Positions 53,089 to 61,606 are shown, counted from the first letter of the stretch. The stretch: DNA of 64,000 nt from Bradyrhizobium sp. 200 (GCF_023100945.1 NZ_CP064689.1:8538001-8602000); one strand, 5' to 3'. Program-made: numbers and translations. Notes: a model not told the origin generated them from the letters alone.

Positions 53089-53441
53089 ATTCGCTCCGAT
53101 CTTTAGAGAACGAGTCCGTCGTTAAATGATGATAATAATTCCATCTGGATGTAGGATCTCAGATCCAATTTTGAAGCTGTGCTGGTGGTAACGAAGGAAT
53201 AAAAAGCCCGTGATGGGCGCAGGCACCCAAACGCCACCAGCCAAGGAGCCCACATGGGCAAAACGGACATGCGGGGATAGGAGCCAGCCAAAACCCGGAT
53301 ATCGCTCCGCTCATCCGGCTATGCGTGCTCTTGGCTGTTCTTCGCCGAATCTAGCAGTTACAAAGCGATCGCGTAAATCGCCGGTCGCGCTGTCCAGGCG
53401 GCGGGGTAACCGGTTAACAACAAGAAAAAGGGTGGAATGTC
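53089..53441. other. Gene-poor gap with a minus-strand terminator-like hairpin
   Basis: An AT-rich start (53103-53200) is followed by GCCCGTGATGGGC (53206-53217 region), which on the minus strand is a hairpin followed by TTTTT (53205-53201). A tiny 8-codon frame with strong ribosome site lies at 53254-53280. A GTAGCCCGG-family arm is at about 53290-53330. I see no larger gene. Confidence 0.5.
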
Positions 53442-54419
53442 ATGCATGGTAAGGTCGTCGCGCTGGTTGCAGCAGTAGTCGGGGTAGCAGCTTGCGGACC
53501 AGCCTGGGCGGGATGGCCAGACGACAAGCCAATCGAAGTCGTCATCGGTTTTGCTCCCGGCGGCGGAACTGACGTCATGGCACGCAAGCTGCTGCCGTTC
53601 GTCGAGCAGAGATTGGGCGGAAAGGCCAAATTTGTCGTGCTGAACAAGCCCGGCGCCGGCGGAGAGATCGCGTTTGCCGCGATTGCCCGCGCCGCGCCGG
53701 ATGCTTACGCGATCGGCGTGGTCAACGTGCCCGGCTATAATTTCATCCCGATGACGCGAAAGACCCAGTACGGCATGGATGAAATCCGCCTTATTGCGCG
53801 CGTGGTGGACGACCCGAGCGTGATCGTGGTGCCTGTGGAAAGCAAGTTTGCAACGCTTGCCGACGTTCTGGCTGCGCTGCGCAGCAAGCCGGGCTCGGTG
53901 ACATTCGGTCACAATGGTGCGGGCACGAATGGACATCTGGCGATCCGCATGCTGGCGAGCGCCGGCAAAGTCGAGCCCAACGAGATTTCCTATCGCGGGA
54001 CGGCCGCGCAGAGGACCGATCTCCTCGGCGGCCATCTGGAGGTTGGAATGGTCAGCCTCAGCGAAGTCCCCGAACTGCACGGCACCAACAAGGGACCACT
54101 CCGCGCGATTGCGATCCTGTCGAAGCAGCGTTCTCCGTCGCTCCCCGATGTTTCGACGGCAGAGGAAACAGGTATCCCCGTCACGATGACAGCGGAACGT
54201 GGCTTCGCCGCACCAAAGGGCGTTTCGGACGAGGTGGCCAAAAAGCTTGAAGCTGCCATCGCGGATGGCTTGCGCGATCCGGAATACATCAAGAGCTCGC
54301 CCGGCGATGCTCCCGTTCTTGCCTTCATGCCCGGCGCAGAATGGCAAAAGCGTCTCGACGACATGTCGCAAACGCTGCGACCTCTGGCGGAAGAGATGCG
54401 CGCGAGTGAGCAGAAGTAA
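53442..54419 (+). CDS. Bug-family (TctC-like) solute-binding protein, copy 2
   Basis: A 325-residue periplasmic protein: signal peptide about 1-23 (ending AWAG), then PIEVVIGFAPGGGTDVMARKLL, LNKPGAGGEIAFAAIARAAPD and HNGAGTNGHLAIRML. It belongs to the same family as 46477-47457 but is distant from it. No tctA/tctB genes are adjacent. GGGTGGA precedes the ATG. Confidence 0.9.
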   Translation: MHGKVVALVAAVVGVAACGPAWAGWPDDKPIEVVIGFAPGGGTDVMARKLLPFVEQRLGGKAKFVVLNKPGAGGEIAFAAIARAAPDAYAIGVVNVPGYNFIPMTRKTQYGMDEIRLIARVVDDPSVIVVPVESKFATLADVLAALRSKPGSVTFGHNGAGTNGHLAIRMLASAGKVEPNEISYRGTAAQRTDLLGGHLEVGMVSLSEVPELHGTNKGPLRAIAILSKQRSPSLPDVSTAEETGIPVTMTAERGFAAPKGVSDEVAKKLEAAIADGLRDPEYIKSSPGDAPVLAFMPGAEWQKRLDDMSQTLRPLAEEMRASEQK

Positions 54420-54502
54420 GTAGCCTGCATGAGCGCGGCGATACGGGAGATGGCGCCACCATCTCCCGGATATCGTTTCGCTCATCCGGGCTACGCTTGC
54501 TA
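54420..54502. repeat. Complete dispersed palindrome (GTAGCCCGG family)
   Basis: Left arm GTAGCCTGCATGAGCG begins directly after the stop codon of the Bug gene; right arm CCCGGATATCGTTTCGCTCATCCGGGCTAC (written in part) ends at 54502. The two arms can fold into one long hairpin and may end transcription. Confidence 0.85.
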
Positions 54503-54832
54503 ACCATTTAGGCCAGCGCTTTGCGGACTCGTTCGAGGCCTGGAGGATTTCCTCAACGAGTCCGCAACCGCCGCGCTGCCTTACTACCCCGCAAGAACAT
54601 CATTCCCAATCAGGTGGGGCGCGTCTGCACGCTGTCCGACACTTAGCCGGTGAAGCCGCTCCGGTGTGGCCATAGAGCTACAACTTGTCTGCGAACGGAC
54701 GCTTGGTTTCGGCTCGAGCAAGCAGGGATCCGTACAACCAAGAGCCGGATATCGCTTCGCTCATCCGGGCTACGCTTGCTGCTGCGAGCGACCGGGAATT
54801 ATTCTATGCTCGGGCGATCATGGAGGAACTGC
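54503..54832. other. Gap with a further palindrome arm
   Basis: This 330-base region holds no gene I can support. A single arm of the GTAGCCCGG family lies at 54734-54784 (AGCCGGATATCGCTTCGCTC, CATCCGGGCTACGCTTGCT), 49 bases before the alkD-like start. Confidence 0.6.
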
Positions 54833-55495
54833 ATGTCCTCAGCTACCGACGTCATGGCCGAACTGGCCGCACTGGAAAATCCAAAACTGCGGGCCGCCAA
54901 TGAAGAACGCGGCGACGATCATGGCGTCAATCTGTCTGCCATGCGTGCGCTCGCCAAGCGCCTGAAGACCCAGCATGAGCTGGCAAAAGAGCTCTGGGCC
55001 AGCGGTGATACGGCTGCACGGCTGCTGGCGACCCTGATTGCCAGGCCAAAAGCCTTCTCCGCCGATGAGCTCGACACGATGATCCGCGACATTCGCGCGC
55101 CAAAGCTGCTGGACTGGTTCATCACCAACATCGTCAAGCCCGGGAAGCACGCTGAAGAGCTGCGTCAGCGCTGGAAGGACGACACCGATCTGGTCGGACG
55201 GGCCGGCTGGAGCTTGACGACCGATCGCGTGGTCAAGCGTGCTGCCGGGTTGGACCTCGACGGCCTGCTGAACCAGATCGAGATGGAGATGAAGGATGCG
55301 CCCGCCCCCAAGCAGTGGTCGATGAACCACTGCCTTGCCGAAATTGGCATCCATCACCCCACGCACCGCGCTCGCGCCATCGGCATTGGCGAAAAGCTCA
55401 AGGTGCTCATCGACTACCCGGCGTCGCCGGGCTGTACGCCGCCTTACGCTCCGGTCTGGATTACCGAGATGGTGCGTCGCCAAGGGGCTCAATAA
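54833..55495 (+). CDS. AlkD-like DNA alkylation repair protein
   Basis: A 220-residue HEAT-like repeat protein of the AlkD/DNA-alkylation-repair family, which removes alkylated bases. Seen are MAELAALENPKLRAANEERG near the N-terminus, SAMRALAKRLKTQHELAKELW (in part), and the NHCLAEIGIHHPTHRARAI ending typical of the predicted-glycosylase branch. GGAGGA precedes the ATG at 54833. A 79-base diverged copy of part of this gene lies at 56075-56153. Activity is inferred from the fold. Confidence 0.85.
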   Translation: MSSATDVMAELAALENPKLRAANEERGDDHGVNLSAMRALAKRLKTQHELAKELWASGDTAARLLATLIARPKAFSADELDTMIRDIRAPKLLDWFITNIVKPGKHAEELRQRWKDDTDLVGRAGWSLTTDRVVKRAAGLDLDGLLNQIEMEMKDAPAPKQWSMNHCLAEIGIHHPTHRARAIGIGEKLKVLIDYPASPGCTPPYAPVWITEMVRRQGAQ

Positions 55496-55764
55496 CGGAC
55501 ATTTCATCGCGGCGCTGAATTGTCCGCTATGCCAACAACAGACTCTTAGCACCCAGCCAATTCAATTATCGAAGCGAGGGAACCATAGGCCCGTAGTAGG
55601 TGCCGCAGTGGCCCCACACATCGTGGCTCTGGTACCCGCGAAAACGGTCACCTTCGCCACGTCGCGAAACCTTTTGACGATCGTGTGATCCAGTTCACCT
55701 CCTGTACACCAACAGATGCCGTAGAAGGGGTCGTCACGGCGATGATCAAACATGGAGTTCGATC

Positions 55765-55968
55765 ATGCCCAACATATTTGACGTGCTTTACCGCGAATTT
55801 TGCCGTGCGCGCCTCGCTGAGATGCGTAAGCAGCTCCTGCTTTGGCCTGGCACCCCGGCAGCTTCCGAAGGTAATTTCGAGGCCAGCCATCCCGACGGCG
55901 CTGCTGATAGCATCGGTTCGGAGTCCTCGCAGGAACGGGACAGTCACGCGGAAAGAAGACATTCTTGA
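55765..55968 (+). CDS. Small hypothetical protein
   Basis: A 67-residue frame starting PNIFDVLYREFCRARLAEMR, a helical, Arg-rich segment that looks conserved, followed by a Ser/Glu-rich, less structured tail. GGAG lies 8 bases before the ATG. The tail runs up to a palindromic repeat, so the 3' end may have been altered by its insertion. The 269 bases upstream (55496-55764) hold nothing I can name. Confidence 0.5.
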   Translation: MPNIFDVLYREFCRARLAEMRKQLLLWPGTPAASEGNFEASHPDGAADSIGSESSQERDSHAERRHS

Positions 55969-56059
55969 GCAAGTAGCCCGCATGAGAGCGGAGCGATATG
56001 CGGGAGCGGTACTAAATCAAAACCCGGATATCGCTACGCTCATCCGGGCTACGCTTGCA
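55969..56059. repeat. Complete dispersed palindrome (GTAGCCCGG family)
   Basis: Left arm AGCAAGTAGCCCGCATGAGA (55969 onward) and right arm CTCATCCGGGCTACGCTTGC (to 56059) are inverted. It is the best preserved two-armed copy in the window. Confidence 0.85.
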
Positions 56060-56074
56060 CGGTGCGCACCTATT

Positions 56075-56153
56075 CCAGGCCAAAAGCCTTCTCCGCCGAT
56101 GAGCTCGACACGATGATCCGCAGCATTCGCGCACCAAAAGCTGCTGGACTGGT
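56075..56153 (+). pseudogene. Diverged fragment of the alkD-like gene
   Basis: Seventy-nine bases repeat 55041-55118 of the alkD-like gene. About 40 in a row are identical (from AAAAGCCTTCTCCGCCGATG on), then three substitutions and one inserted A before GCTGCTGGACTGGT. The insertion breaks the frame. It begins 15 bases after a GTAGCCCGG-family palindrome, and the intact gene also has such a palindrome upstream. Confidence 0.9.
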
Positions 56154-56167
56154 GACGCCTTTCGGTT

Positions 56168-56192
56168 GGAACAGACTTGGCCTAAGCTTGTT
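56168..56192 (+). promoter_or_regulatory. Near-consensus EcfG promoter
   Basis: GGAAC (56168-56172), 16 bases, then TGTT (56189-56192); consensus CGTT differs by one base. It is 28 bases before the ATG of the small secreted gene at 56220. Confidence 0.45.
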
Positions 56193-56219
56193 TCATTTGT
56201 TGGATTGGAGAATGCACAG

Positions 56220-56474
56220 ATGAAGTACTTCTCGATGGTATTCGCTGCTGCACTTCTAAGCAGCACCTTCGCGCTTGCTGACAGCCCGGTGACACCGGCA
56301 GAGGCCGAGAAGATCAAGGCTGCCCTGGAAAACCTTGGCTGCACGGGCGGCAAGATGGAAAAGGAAACCGAGGGCAGCGGTTACTTTGAAGTCGATGACG
56401 CCAAGTGCAAGGACGGGCAGTACGACATCAAGCTCGACAAGGACTTCAAGATGATCGCGATGACCCGCGATTGA
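56220..56474 (+). CDS. Small secreted PepSY-like protein
   Basis: An 84-residue exported protein, signal peptide ending ALAD (about residue 21). The mature part (VTPAEAEKIKAALENLGCTG, GYFEVDDAKCKDGQYDIKLD, KDFKMIAMTRD) has the length and pattern of a single PepSY-type domain, with two cysteines that could pair. GGAG lies before the ATG. Function unknown; an envelope role is likely. Confidence 0.75.
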   Translation: MKYFSMVFAAALLSSTFALADSPVTPAEAEKIKAALENLGCTGGKMEKETEGSGYFEVDDAKCKDGQYDIKLDKDFKMIAMTRD

Positions 56475-56598
56475 GCATGCTCAGTTTCGCAGTCGCGCTT
56501 TACCGGAACAACGGTGGCGATCAGCGATGTCCGAGATGAGTGAGAGCTTATGGCGCGTCCCTGCTAGACGGCACATTGTAGATTGGTAGATTGGACAC

Positions 56599-57036
56599 AT
56601 GGCGCTCAAGCGGATGGACAACGTAGGAATCGTCGTCGATGACCTCGAAGAGACGATTGATTTCTTTCGCGAGCTCGGCCTTGAGCTCGAAGGGCGGGCC
56701 ACGATCGAAGGAGAATGGGCCGGACGTGTCACTGGACTGGGCGATCAGCGCGTCGAGATTGCCATGATGCGCACGCCGGACGGCCACGGCCGGCTCGAGC
56801 TATCCCGCTTCCTCACGCCGCCTACCGTCGCGGATCACCGCAACGCCCCGGTTAACGCTCTAGGCTACCTCCGCGTCATGTTCGCCGTGGACGACATCGA
56901 CGAGACGCTTGAAAGGCTCCGCAATCGCGGCGCGCAGCTCGTAGGCGAAGTAGTCCAGTATAAAGACGCGTATCGGCTCTGCTACATCCGCGGGCCTGAA
57001 GGGCTTCTCATCGGACTCGCCCAAGAACTGAGCTGA
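56599..57036 (+). CDS. VOC-family (glyoxalase-like) protein
   Basis: A 145-residue protein of two beta-alpha-beta-beta-beta modules of the vicinal oxygen chelate superfamily. Seen are MDNVGIVVDDLEETIDFFRELG, the EIAMMRTPDG strand, and VMFAVDDIDETLERLRNRGA with the YIRGPEGLLIGLAQEL ending. Metal ligands are not fully clear (a Glu near the end is kept, the N-terminal His is missing), so it may be a lyase, a dioxygenase relative or a resistance protein. Function not assignable. Confidence 0.88.
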   Translation: MALKRMDNVGIVVDDLEETIDFFRELGLELEGRATIEGEWAGRVTGLGDQRVEIAMMRTPDGHGRLELSRFLTPPTVADHRNAPVNALGYLRVMFAVDDIDETLERLRNRGAQLVGEVVQYKDAYRLCYIRGPEGLLIGLAQELS

Positions 57037-57475
57037 GCGCAAATACGACGACAATGACGAAGGGCTGTGCCGAAGAGCTAACCGGCACAGACTTCCTCAA
57101 TGAATAGCTGCCTCGGTTTTGGATCTCCGAACGGGGTCGTCGTTGCGGCGACCAACGGCTAAAATCGAGACAGACCAGGAACCGGCGAGCATCCAGAGAG
57201 TCGATATTTTGCTTTCGGTAGATGCCCCCCAAATGCCTGCCGGAAGAAAACCTCCCACCAAGGTTGGCGGCTCCGGCGCTTCTCGCGCCGGGGCCGTTTG
57301 ACGCTTGCGGAGGGCAGCGGGATCCGGCGCACACGAGATCCATCGTGATGTCGCCCTGCAGTTTATCCGCAGAGCCAGATTGAACGAAAATACGCGAGAT
57401 GGCCGGAACATACTCGCATTGGTTGCGTTCGCGAAAGGTGCACAGTAAACGGAGTACAACCCAAGCACCTCAGTA
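57037..57475. other. 439-base gap before the Gly/His-rich gene
   Basis: No gene I can support. The minus strand is open from 57097 to 57468 with a product that resembles no family. Near the right end lies a perfect EcfG-type promoter (57405-57429). Confidence 0.5.
57405..57429 (+). promoter_or_regulatory. EcfG-type general stress promoter
   Basis: GGAAC (57405-57409), exactly 16 bases, then CGTT (57426-57429). It lies 47 bases before the first possible start of the Gly/His-rich gene at 57476. Confidence 0.7.
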
Positions 57476-57799
57476 TTGGCTCTAAGCCTGATCGCCGCTG
57501 GTCTGACCCTGCTGCCTGCTGAATCCGATGCACGTCCTCGCGGTCGGGCGGGCGGATTTCATGCCGGCGGGTTTCATGCGGGCGGAGTAAGACCCGGCTG
57601 GCACGGCGGTGGCACCCGATGGGCCGGTGGCCGGTACTACCGTGGAGGCTATTACGGGCGAGGTTGGGGAGCCCCCGTAGCCGCGGGCGTGGCGACTGGC
57701 GCCGCACTCGGGGCAGCCGCTGCTTACGGATCCTGCTACCAAACTCAGTCCGTGTGGAACGGCTACACGTACGTTCAGCAGTCGGTCAGGGTTTGCTAG
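57476..57799 (+). CDS. Gly/His/Arg-rich small secreted protein with damaged 5' end
   Basis: A 107-residue frame. It opens inside what looks like a signal peptide (LALSLIAAGLTLLPAESDA). Then follows a Gly/His/Arg/Tyr-rich region with a GGFHAGGFHAGG repeat, RYYRGGYYGRGW, an Ala/Gly helix and a C-terminal CYQTQSVWNGYTYVQQSV ending in C. The only usable start is TTG at 57476, and GGAG (57451-57454) is too far away. In the frame one base off, AAG CAC CTC precedes it at good spacing, so a lost ATG and one extra base may have broken the start. Confidence 0.55.
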   Translation: MALSLIAAGLTLLPAESDARPRGRAGGFHAGGFHAGGVRPGWHGGGTRWAGGRYYRGGYYGRGWGAPVAAGVATGAALGAAAAYGSCYQTQSVWNGYTYVQQSVRVC

Positions 57800-57851
57800 A
57801 ACCCCAACACGGATAGTTGCCGAGAAGCGTCCGGCGTCTGGGGGAAACTTA

Positions 57852-57875
57852 GTGCCCAGGGGCGGGATCGAACCA
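57852..57875. repeat. Duplicate of the tRNA-Phe 3' end (att-like)
   Basis: The 24 bases are identical to 57958-57981, which are the T-arm and acceptor 3' half of the tRNA-Phe gene. The copies are direct repeats 106 bases apart. A duplicated tRNA 3' end is the usual trace of site-specific integration. Confidence 0.85.
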
Positions 57876-57955
57876 TCCGGCTCCGCTCTCAAGCTGCGCC
57901 GGGACGAGCCTCCGCGTGGCCAGCACTTTCAGGATGCGGGCTACACTGGGATTAA

Positions 57956-58031
57956 TGGTGCCCAGGGGCGGGATCGAACCACCGACACTGCGATTTTCAG
58001 TCGCATGCTCTACCAACTGAGCTACCTGGGC
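57956..58031 (-). tRNA. tRNA-Phe (GAA)
   Basis: On the minus strand a complete 76-base cloverleaf: acceptor GCCCAGG pairing with CCTGGGC, D-arm GCTCAGTTGGTAGAGC, anticodon arm with loop CTGAAAA (anticodon GAA), T-arm GGTGGTTCGATCCCGCC, and encoded CCA at 57956-57958. It lies upstream of yacG's 3' side in a conserved housekeeping block. Confidence 0.97.
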
Positions 58032-58198
58032 ATACTCGGGGCGCAAAGGCCGGGCGAGCGGGCGGTTTATAGAGAGGTCGGACGGTCATGTCCACCCAGC
58101 TTCGCCTTCGGCTTCGCTGGGCGCGGCCCGCCTTCGCCTGCGGCTTCGGCGCGGCAGGCCCGGCTTCGGGGCTCTCCCAAGTTATTGGCTGATATCCC

Positions 58199-58474
58199 TT
58201 ATTCGGCGTCTTCGGGGTCGGTGTCGCGGCCGGGGATGACGTAGGAGCCGGATAGCCAGCGGTTCAGGTCGACGTCGCGGCAGCGCGGGGAACAGAACGG
58301 CAGCGTGGCTGGGCTCGCCGGCTTGCCGCATTCCGGGCAGGGCTTTGGTGGCGGCTTTCCGCCAGCATCCTTGTTTTCGCCAGCGTCCTTGGCGCCAGCA
58401 TTCTTGGCCCCAGCATTCTTGGCCCCGCCGGCGTCCTTGGGCCTACCGGCATCCTCGGGCGGATCAGGTGGCAT
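58199..58474 (-). CDS. yacG: DNA gyrase inhibitor YacG with repeat extension
   Basis: A 91-residue protein. The C-terminal half is YacG: zinc-binding CPECGK and [22 protein letters not shown]. YacG binds GyrB and blocks gyrase. The N-terminal 40 residues are an unusual run of KDAG/KNAG units ([20 protein letters not shown]), encoded by near-identical 15-base DNA repeats; usual YacG is about 65 residues. The gene starts inside maf (11-base overlap). Confidence 0.9.
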   Translation of the reverse strand: MPPDPPEDAGRPKDAGGAKNAGAKNAGAKDAGENKDAGGKPPPKPCPECGKPASPATLPFCSPRCRDVDLNRWLSGSYVIPGRDTDPEDAE

Positions 58475-59087
58475 TCAACCAGCCAAAGCGGATTGGAAAG
58501 CCCTCGCCGCCGAGCAGCGTGACCGATTCGTAGAGCGGCAGGCCGACGACGTTGCTGTAGGAGCCGACCATCTTGACCACGAACGATCCGGCGATGCCCT
58601 GCACGGCATAGCCGCCGGCTTTGCCGCGCCACTCGCCGGAACCGATATAGGCCTGGATGTCGTCCTCGCTGAGCCGCTTGAAGCGCACGCGGGTTTCGAT
58701 CAGCCGCTGGCGAAAGGCCTCCTTCGGCGTCACCAGGCAGATGGCCGTGTAGACGCGGTGATTGCGCCCCGAGAGCAGCCGCAGGCACTGCGCGGCTTCA
58801 TCCACCAGATTGGCCTTGGGGAGAATGCGGCGGCCGACCGCGACCACCGTATCGGCGGCGAGAATGAAGGAGCCGCGCAACTCGTCGTCGAGCTGCACGG
58901 ATTTCAGCGCCGCGTCAGCCTTGGCGCGGGCGAGACGGTTGGCGCAGGCGCGCGGCAGTTCGCCCCGCTTAGGCGTCTCGTCGACATCGGCCGGCCGCAG
59001 CGCGTCGGGCTCGATGCCGGCCTGGTTGAGCAGGCTGAGCCGTCGCGGCGAACCGGAAGCGAGAACGATTTTGGGGCGGCCAAGCAT
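58464..59087 (-). CDS. maf: Maf-family nucleotide pyrophosphatase
   Basis: A 207-residue Maf protein (house-cleaning dTTPase/UTPase type). Signatures: [15 protein letters not shown] at the N-terminus (residues about 5-19), the ETPKRGE motif, [15 protein letters not shown] and [15 protein letters not shown]. It hydrolyses modified or excess nucleoside triphosphates. The frame is open to 59357 but the ATG at 59087 is the family start. Overlaps yacG. Confidence 0.94.
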   Translation of the reverse strand: MLGRPKIVLASGSPRRLSLLNQAGIEPDALRPADVDETPKRGELPRACANRLARAKADAALKSVQLDDELRGSFILAADTVVAVGRRILPKANLVDEAAQCLRLLSGRNHRVYTAICLVTPKEAFRQRLIETRVRFKRLSEDDIQAYIGSGEWRGKAGGYAVQGIAGSFVVKMVGSYSNVVGLPLYESVTLLGGEGFPIRFGWLNAT

Positions 59088-59195
59088 GCGAGATGTGTCA
59101 GAGATTCGGGGGATTCGGATGGGATCGCGCGCGGAACCTATCGGAAGGCACTCCATTCCACAACCGGGGAACAAGTGGTTGTTGTCACTGCGAAT

Positions 59196-59330
59196 CTTTC
59201 GTCGTCCCTGCGAACGCAGGGACCCATAATCACAGGCCGTTGTCAGGGAAATGACAGGATGACTGGCACTGCCTCGAATCGCTCGGCCGCGGTGTATGGG
59301 TTCCTGCGTTCGCAGGAACGACAGAAAGCT
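59196..59330. repeat. Dispersed palindrome (CGTCCCTGCGAACGCAGGGAC family)
   Basis: Left hairpin CCCTGCGAACGCAGGG followed by ACCCATAAT; right hairpin TCCTGCGTTCGCAGGA preceded by GTATGGGT. The arms are mutually inverted. It fills most of the gap (59088-59328) between the phosphatase and maf genes. Confidence 0.85.
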
Positions 59331-59793
59331 ACCCGCTCGCCGCGCCTGCCTTGGCAAAGCGGCGGCGGATGCGCATCAAGAGCCCGTCGCAGACTTCGCG
59401 ATAGGCGGCAAGCTTCTGCTCGCGGTTGCCTTCCATGCCGGTCGGATCAGGCGTCGGCCAGTATTCGACATCGGCGGCCATGGTGCGCGTCAGCTCCAGC
59501 GCCTTGTGATGGGCCTCCGGCGACAGCGTGATGATGAGATCGAAATTGAGCCCTTCCCAGTCCTCGAGTTCCTCGAACGTCGTGGGCTTGTGGCCTGAAA
59601 TATCCTGGCCGAGTTCGGCCATCACGGCGACCGCGAACGGATCGAGCTCGCCCTTCCTGACGCCGGCAGACTTCACATAGAGCGCCTGCGGGAACATCTG
59701 CTGCAACAGGCTCGCCGCCATCGGCGAACGCACGCTGTTCAGGCCGCATGCGAACAGCACGGCCTGCGGATTGCGCGCGCGGGGCGCATCCAT
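59329..59793 (-). CDS. Low-molecular-weight phosphotyrosine phosphatase family protein
   Basis: A 154-residue protein with the P-loop CGLNSVRS (Cys16 to Arg22, Cx5R) and the later acid motif PDPTG. These features fit the LMW phosphatase/arsenate-reductase fold. The Asn in place of the usual Thr, and the context, favour a phosphatase-like role over arsenate reduction. It is 17 bases after UPF0262 in the hisD operon. Confidence 0.88.
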   Translation of the reverse strand: MDAPRARNPQAVLFACGLNSVRSPMAASLLQQMFPQALYVKSAGVRKGELDPFAVAVMAELGQDISGHKPTTFEELEDWEGLNFDLIITLSPEAHHKALELTRTMAADVEYWPTPDPTGMEGNREQKLAAYREVCDGLLMRIRRRFAKAGAASG

Positions 59794-59810
59794 GCGTCAC
59801 GAAATCCTTG

Positions 59811-60314
59811 TCATGCGTCCTGCCCCTTCCAGTGCAGCACGCAGATCAGCGTGAACAGCCGCCGGGAAGTTTCGAAGTCGACCCGCACCTTGCCCTTCAG
59901 CCGCTCCTGCAGCGTGCGCGAGCCTTCGTCATGGATGCCGCGCCGGCCCATGTCGATCGCCTCGATCTTGTCGGTGGTGGCGGTGCGGATCGCCTGGTAG
60001 TAGCTGTCGCAGATCATGAAATAGTCCTTCACGATCCGCCGGAACGGCGTCAGCGACAACAGATGCGCGACGACAGGCGTGCCGTCCTCTCGGCGGATGT
60101 CGAACATCAGCCGGTTGCCGGTAATGGCGAGGTGCAGCGTGAACGGCCCCTGCGCGTCGCCTTCCGGCGCGAACACGTTCTGCTCGATCAGATCGTAGAT
60201 CGCAATCGCCCGCTCATGCTCGATGTCGGGCCCGGAGCGCCCGATCGATTCCTCGTCGAGCGTCACCGCGACGATGCGGTTGTGCTGGTCATCGTCTGGT
60301 GGCGGCTTGTTCAT
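59811..60314 (-). CDS. UPF0262 family protein
   Basis: A 167-residue alphaproteobacterial protein of unknown function: [30 protein letters not shown] (in part), [38 protein letters not shown] and [19 protein letters not shown]. Its ATG overlaps the hisD stop by 4 bases, the standard arrangement hisD-UPF0262-phosphatase. Confidence 0.92.
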   Translation of the reverse strand: MNKPPPDDDQHNRIVAVTLDEESIGRSGPDIEHERAIAIYDLIEQNVFAPEGDAQGPFTLHLAITGNRLMFDIRREDGTPVVAHLLSLTPFRRIVKDYFMICDSYYQAIRTATTDKIEAIDMGRRGIHDEGSRTLQERLKGKVRVDFETSRRLFTLICVLHWKGQDA

Positions 60315-61606
60315 GGCAAATTGAGGCGCAATCCGACGGAGCGTGAATGGGCATCCAAACCCTCGGCCTTGCCCAAGGTCATCGCGGCAGGCCCCAGCGC
60401 GCGCAACTGGTCCGGCCCGCATTTGAGAATCGAGGTGCGCTTCATGAAGTCTAGCACGCCGAGCCCCGACGAAAACCGCGCCGAACGCGCCGTCGGCAGC
60501 ACGTGGTTGGAGCCGCCGACATAATCACCGATTGCCTCAGGGGTATGGGCGCCGAGGAAGATCGCGCCGGCGTTGCGGACTTTTGCCGACAAGCCTTCCG
60601 CATCCGCGGTCATGATTTCCAGATGCTCGGCGGCGATCGCGTTCGCCAGCTCGACCGCCTCGTCGAGCGTTCTTACCATGATGATGGCGCCGAAATCGTT
60701 CCACGAGGCCCGCGCGATGTCGGCGCGGGGCAGCGTGGCGAGTTGCGATTCCACCGCGCGCGCGACGTCGGCGGCCAGGCCTGCGCTGTCCGTGATCAGG
60801 ATCGACTGCGCGCTCGCATCATGCTCGGCCTGCGCCAGGAGATCGGCGGCGATCCAGCCGGCGTTGCCGGTGTCGTCGGCGATGACGAGCACCTCCGACG
60901 GACCAGCGATCATGTCGATGCCGACCTTGCCGAACACCTGCCGCTTGGCGGCGGCGACATAGGCATTGCCCGGACCGACGATCTTGGCGACCGGCGCGAT
61001 CGTCGCCGTGCCGTAGGCGAGTGCCGCCACCGCCTGCGCGCCGCCGACGCGATAGATCTCGGACACGCCGCCAAGGTGGGCTGCGGCCAGCACCAGCGGA
61101 TTGAGCTTGCCGTCGGGCGAGGGTACCACCATGACGACGCGCGGCACGCCGGCGACCCTGGCCGGCACCGCGTTCATCAGCACCGAGGACGGATAGGCGG
61201 CGGTGCCGCCGGGCACGTAGAGGCCGACCGCATCGACCGCGCTCCAGCGCCAGCCGAGTTCGACGCCCAGCGCATCGGTGAAGCGCTCGTCCTTCGGCAA
61301 TTGCCGCTGATGAAATGCCTCGATCCGGTCACGGGCGAATTTCAGGGCATCGACGGTTGCGCTGTCGCAGGCCCCTACCGCCGCATCGATCTCGGCCGCG
61401 GTCACGCGCAGGCCGCCAGCCGCAAGCTCGAGCCGGTCGAATTTCCTGGTCGCCTCGATCAGGGCCGCGTCGCCGCGCGCGGCAACGTCGTCGACAATGG
61501 CGCGGGTGGCGCGCTCGACATCGGCCGAAACCTCGCGTTTGGCGGCGAGGAATTGCTTGAAGCGTAGGCCAAAATCGGCGCTGCTGGTATCCAGGCGAAC
61601 GGGCAT
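60311..61606 (-). CDS. hisD: Histidinol dehydrogenase
   Basis: A 431-residue enzyme oxidising histidinol to histidine with NAD in the last two steps of histidine synthesis. Segments visible: [40 protein letters not shown] (in part), [18 protein letters not shown] with the active Glu/His, and the [26 protein letters not shown] zinc-site region. First gene of a hisD-UPF0262-phosphatase run. Confidence 0.96.
   Translation of the reverse strand: MPVRLDTSSADFGLRFKQFLAAKREVSADVERATRAIVDDVAARGDAALIEATRKFDRLELAAGGLRVTAAEIDAAVGACDSATVDALKFARDRIEAFHQRQLPKDERFTDALGVELGWRWSAVDAVGLYVPGGTAAYPSSVLMNAVPARVAGVPRVVMVVPSPDGKLNPLVLAAAHLGGVSEIYRVGGAQAVAALAYGTATIAPVAKIVGPGNAYVAAAKRQVFGKVGIDMIAGPSEVLVIADDTGNAGWIAADLLAQAEHDASAQSILITDSAGLAADVARAVESQLATLPRADIARASWNDFGAIIMVRTLDEAVELANAIAAEHLEIMTADAEGLSAKVRNAGAIFLGAHTPEAIGDYVGGSNHVLPTARSARFSSGLGVLDFMKRTSILKCGPDQLRALGPAAMTLGKAEGLDAHSRSVGLRLNLP

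Noticed and set aside
46477..54419. A tripartite tricarboxylate transporter system
   Set aside because: Two Bug binding proteins are present, but no TctA or TctB membrane genes are in the window, so no complete system can be claimed.
57097..57468. 123-codon minus-strand frame in the gap before the Gly/His-rich gene
   Set aside because: No ribosome site, no recognisable domain, and it overlaps the EcfG promoter and the 5' region of the plus-strand gene.
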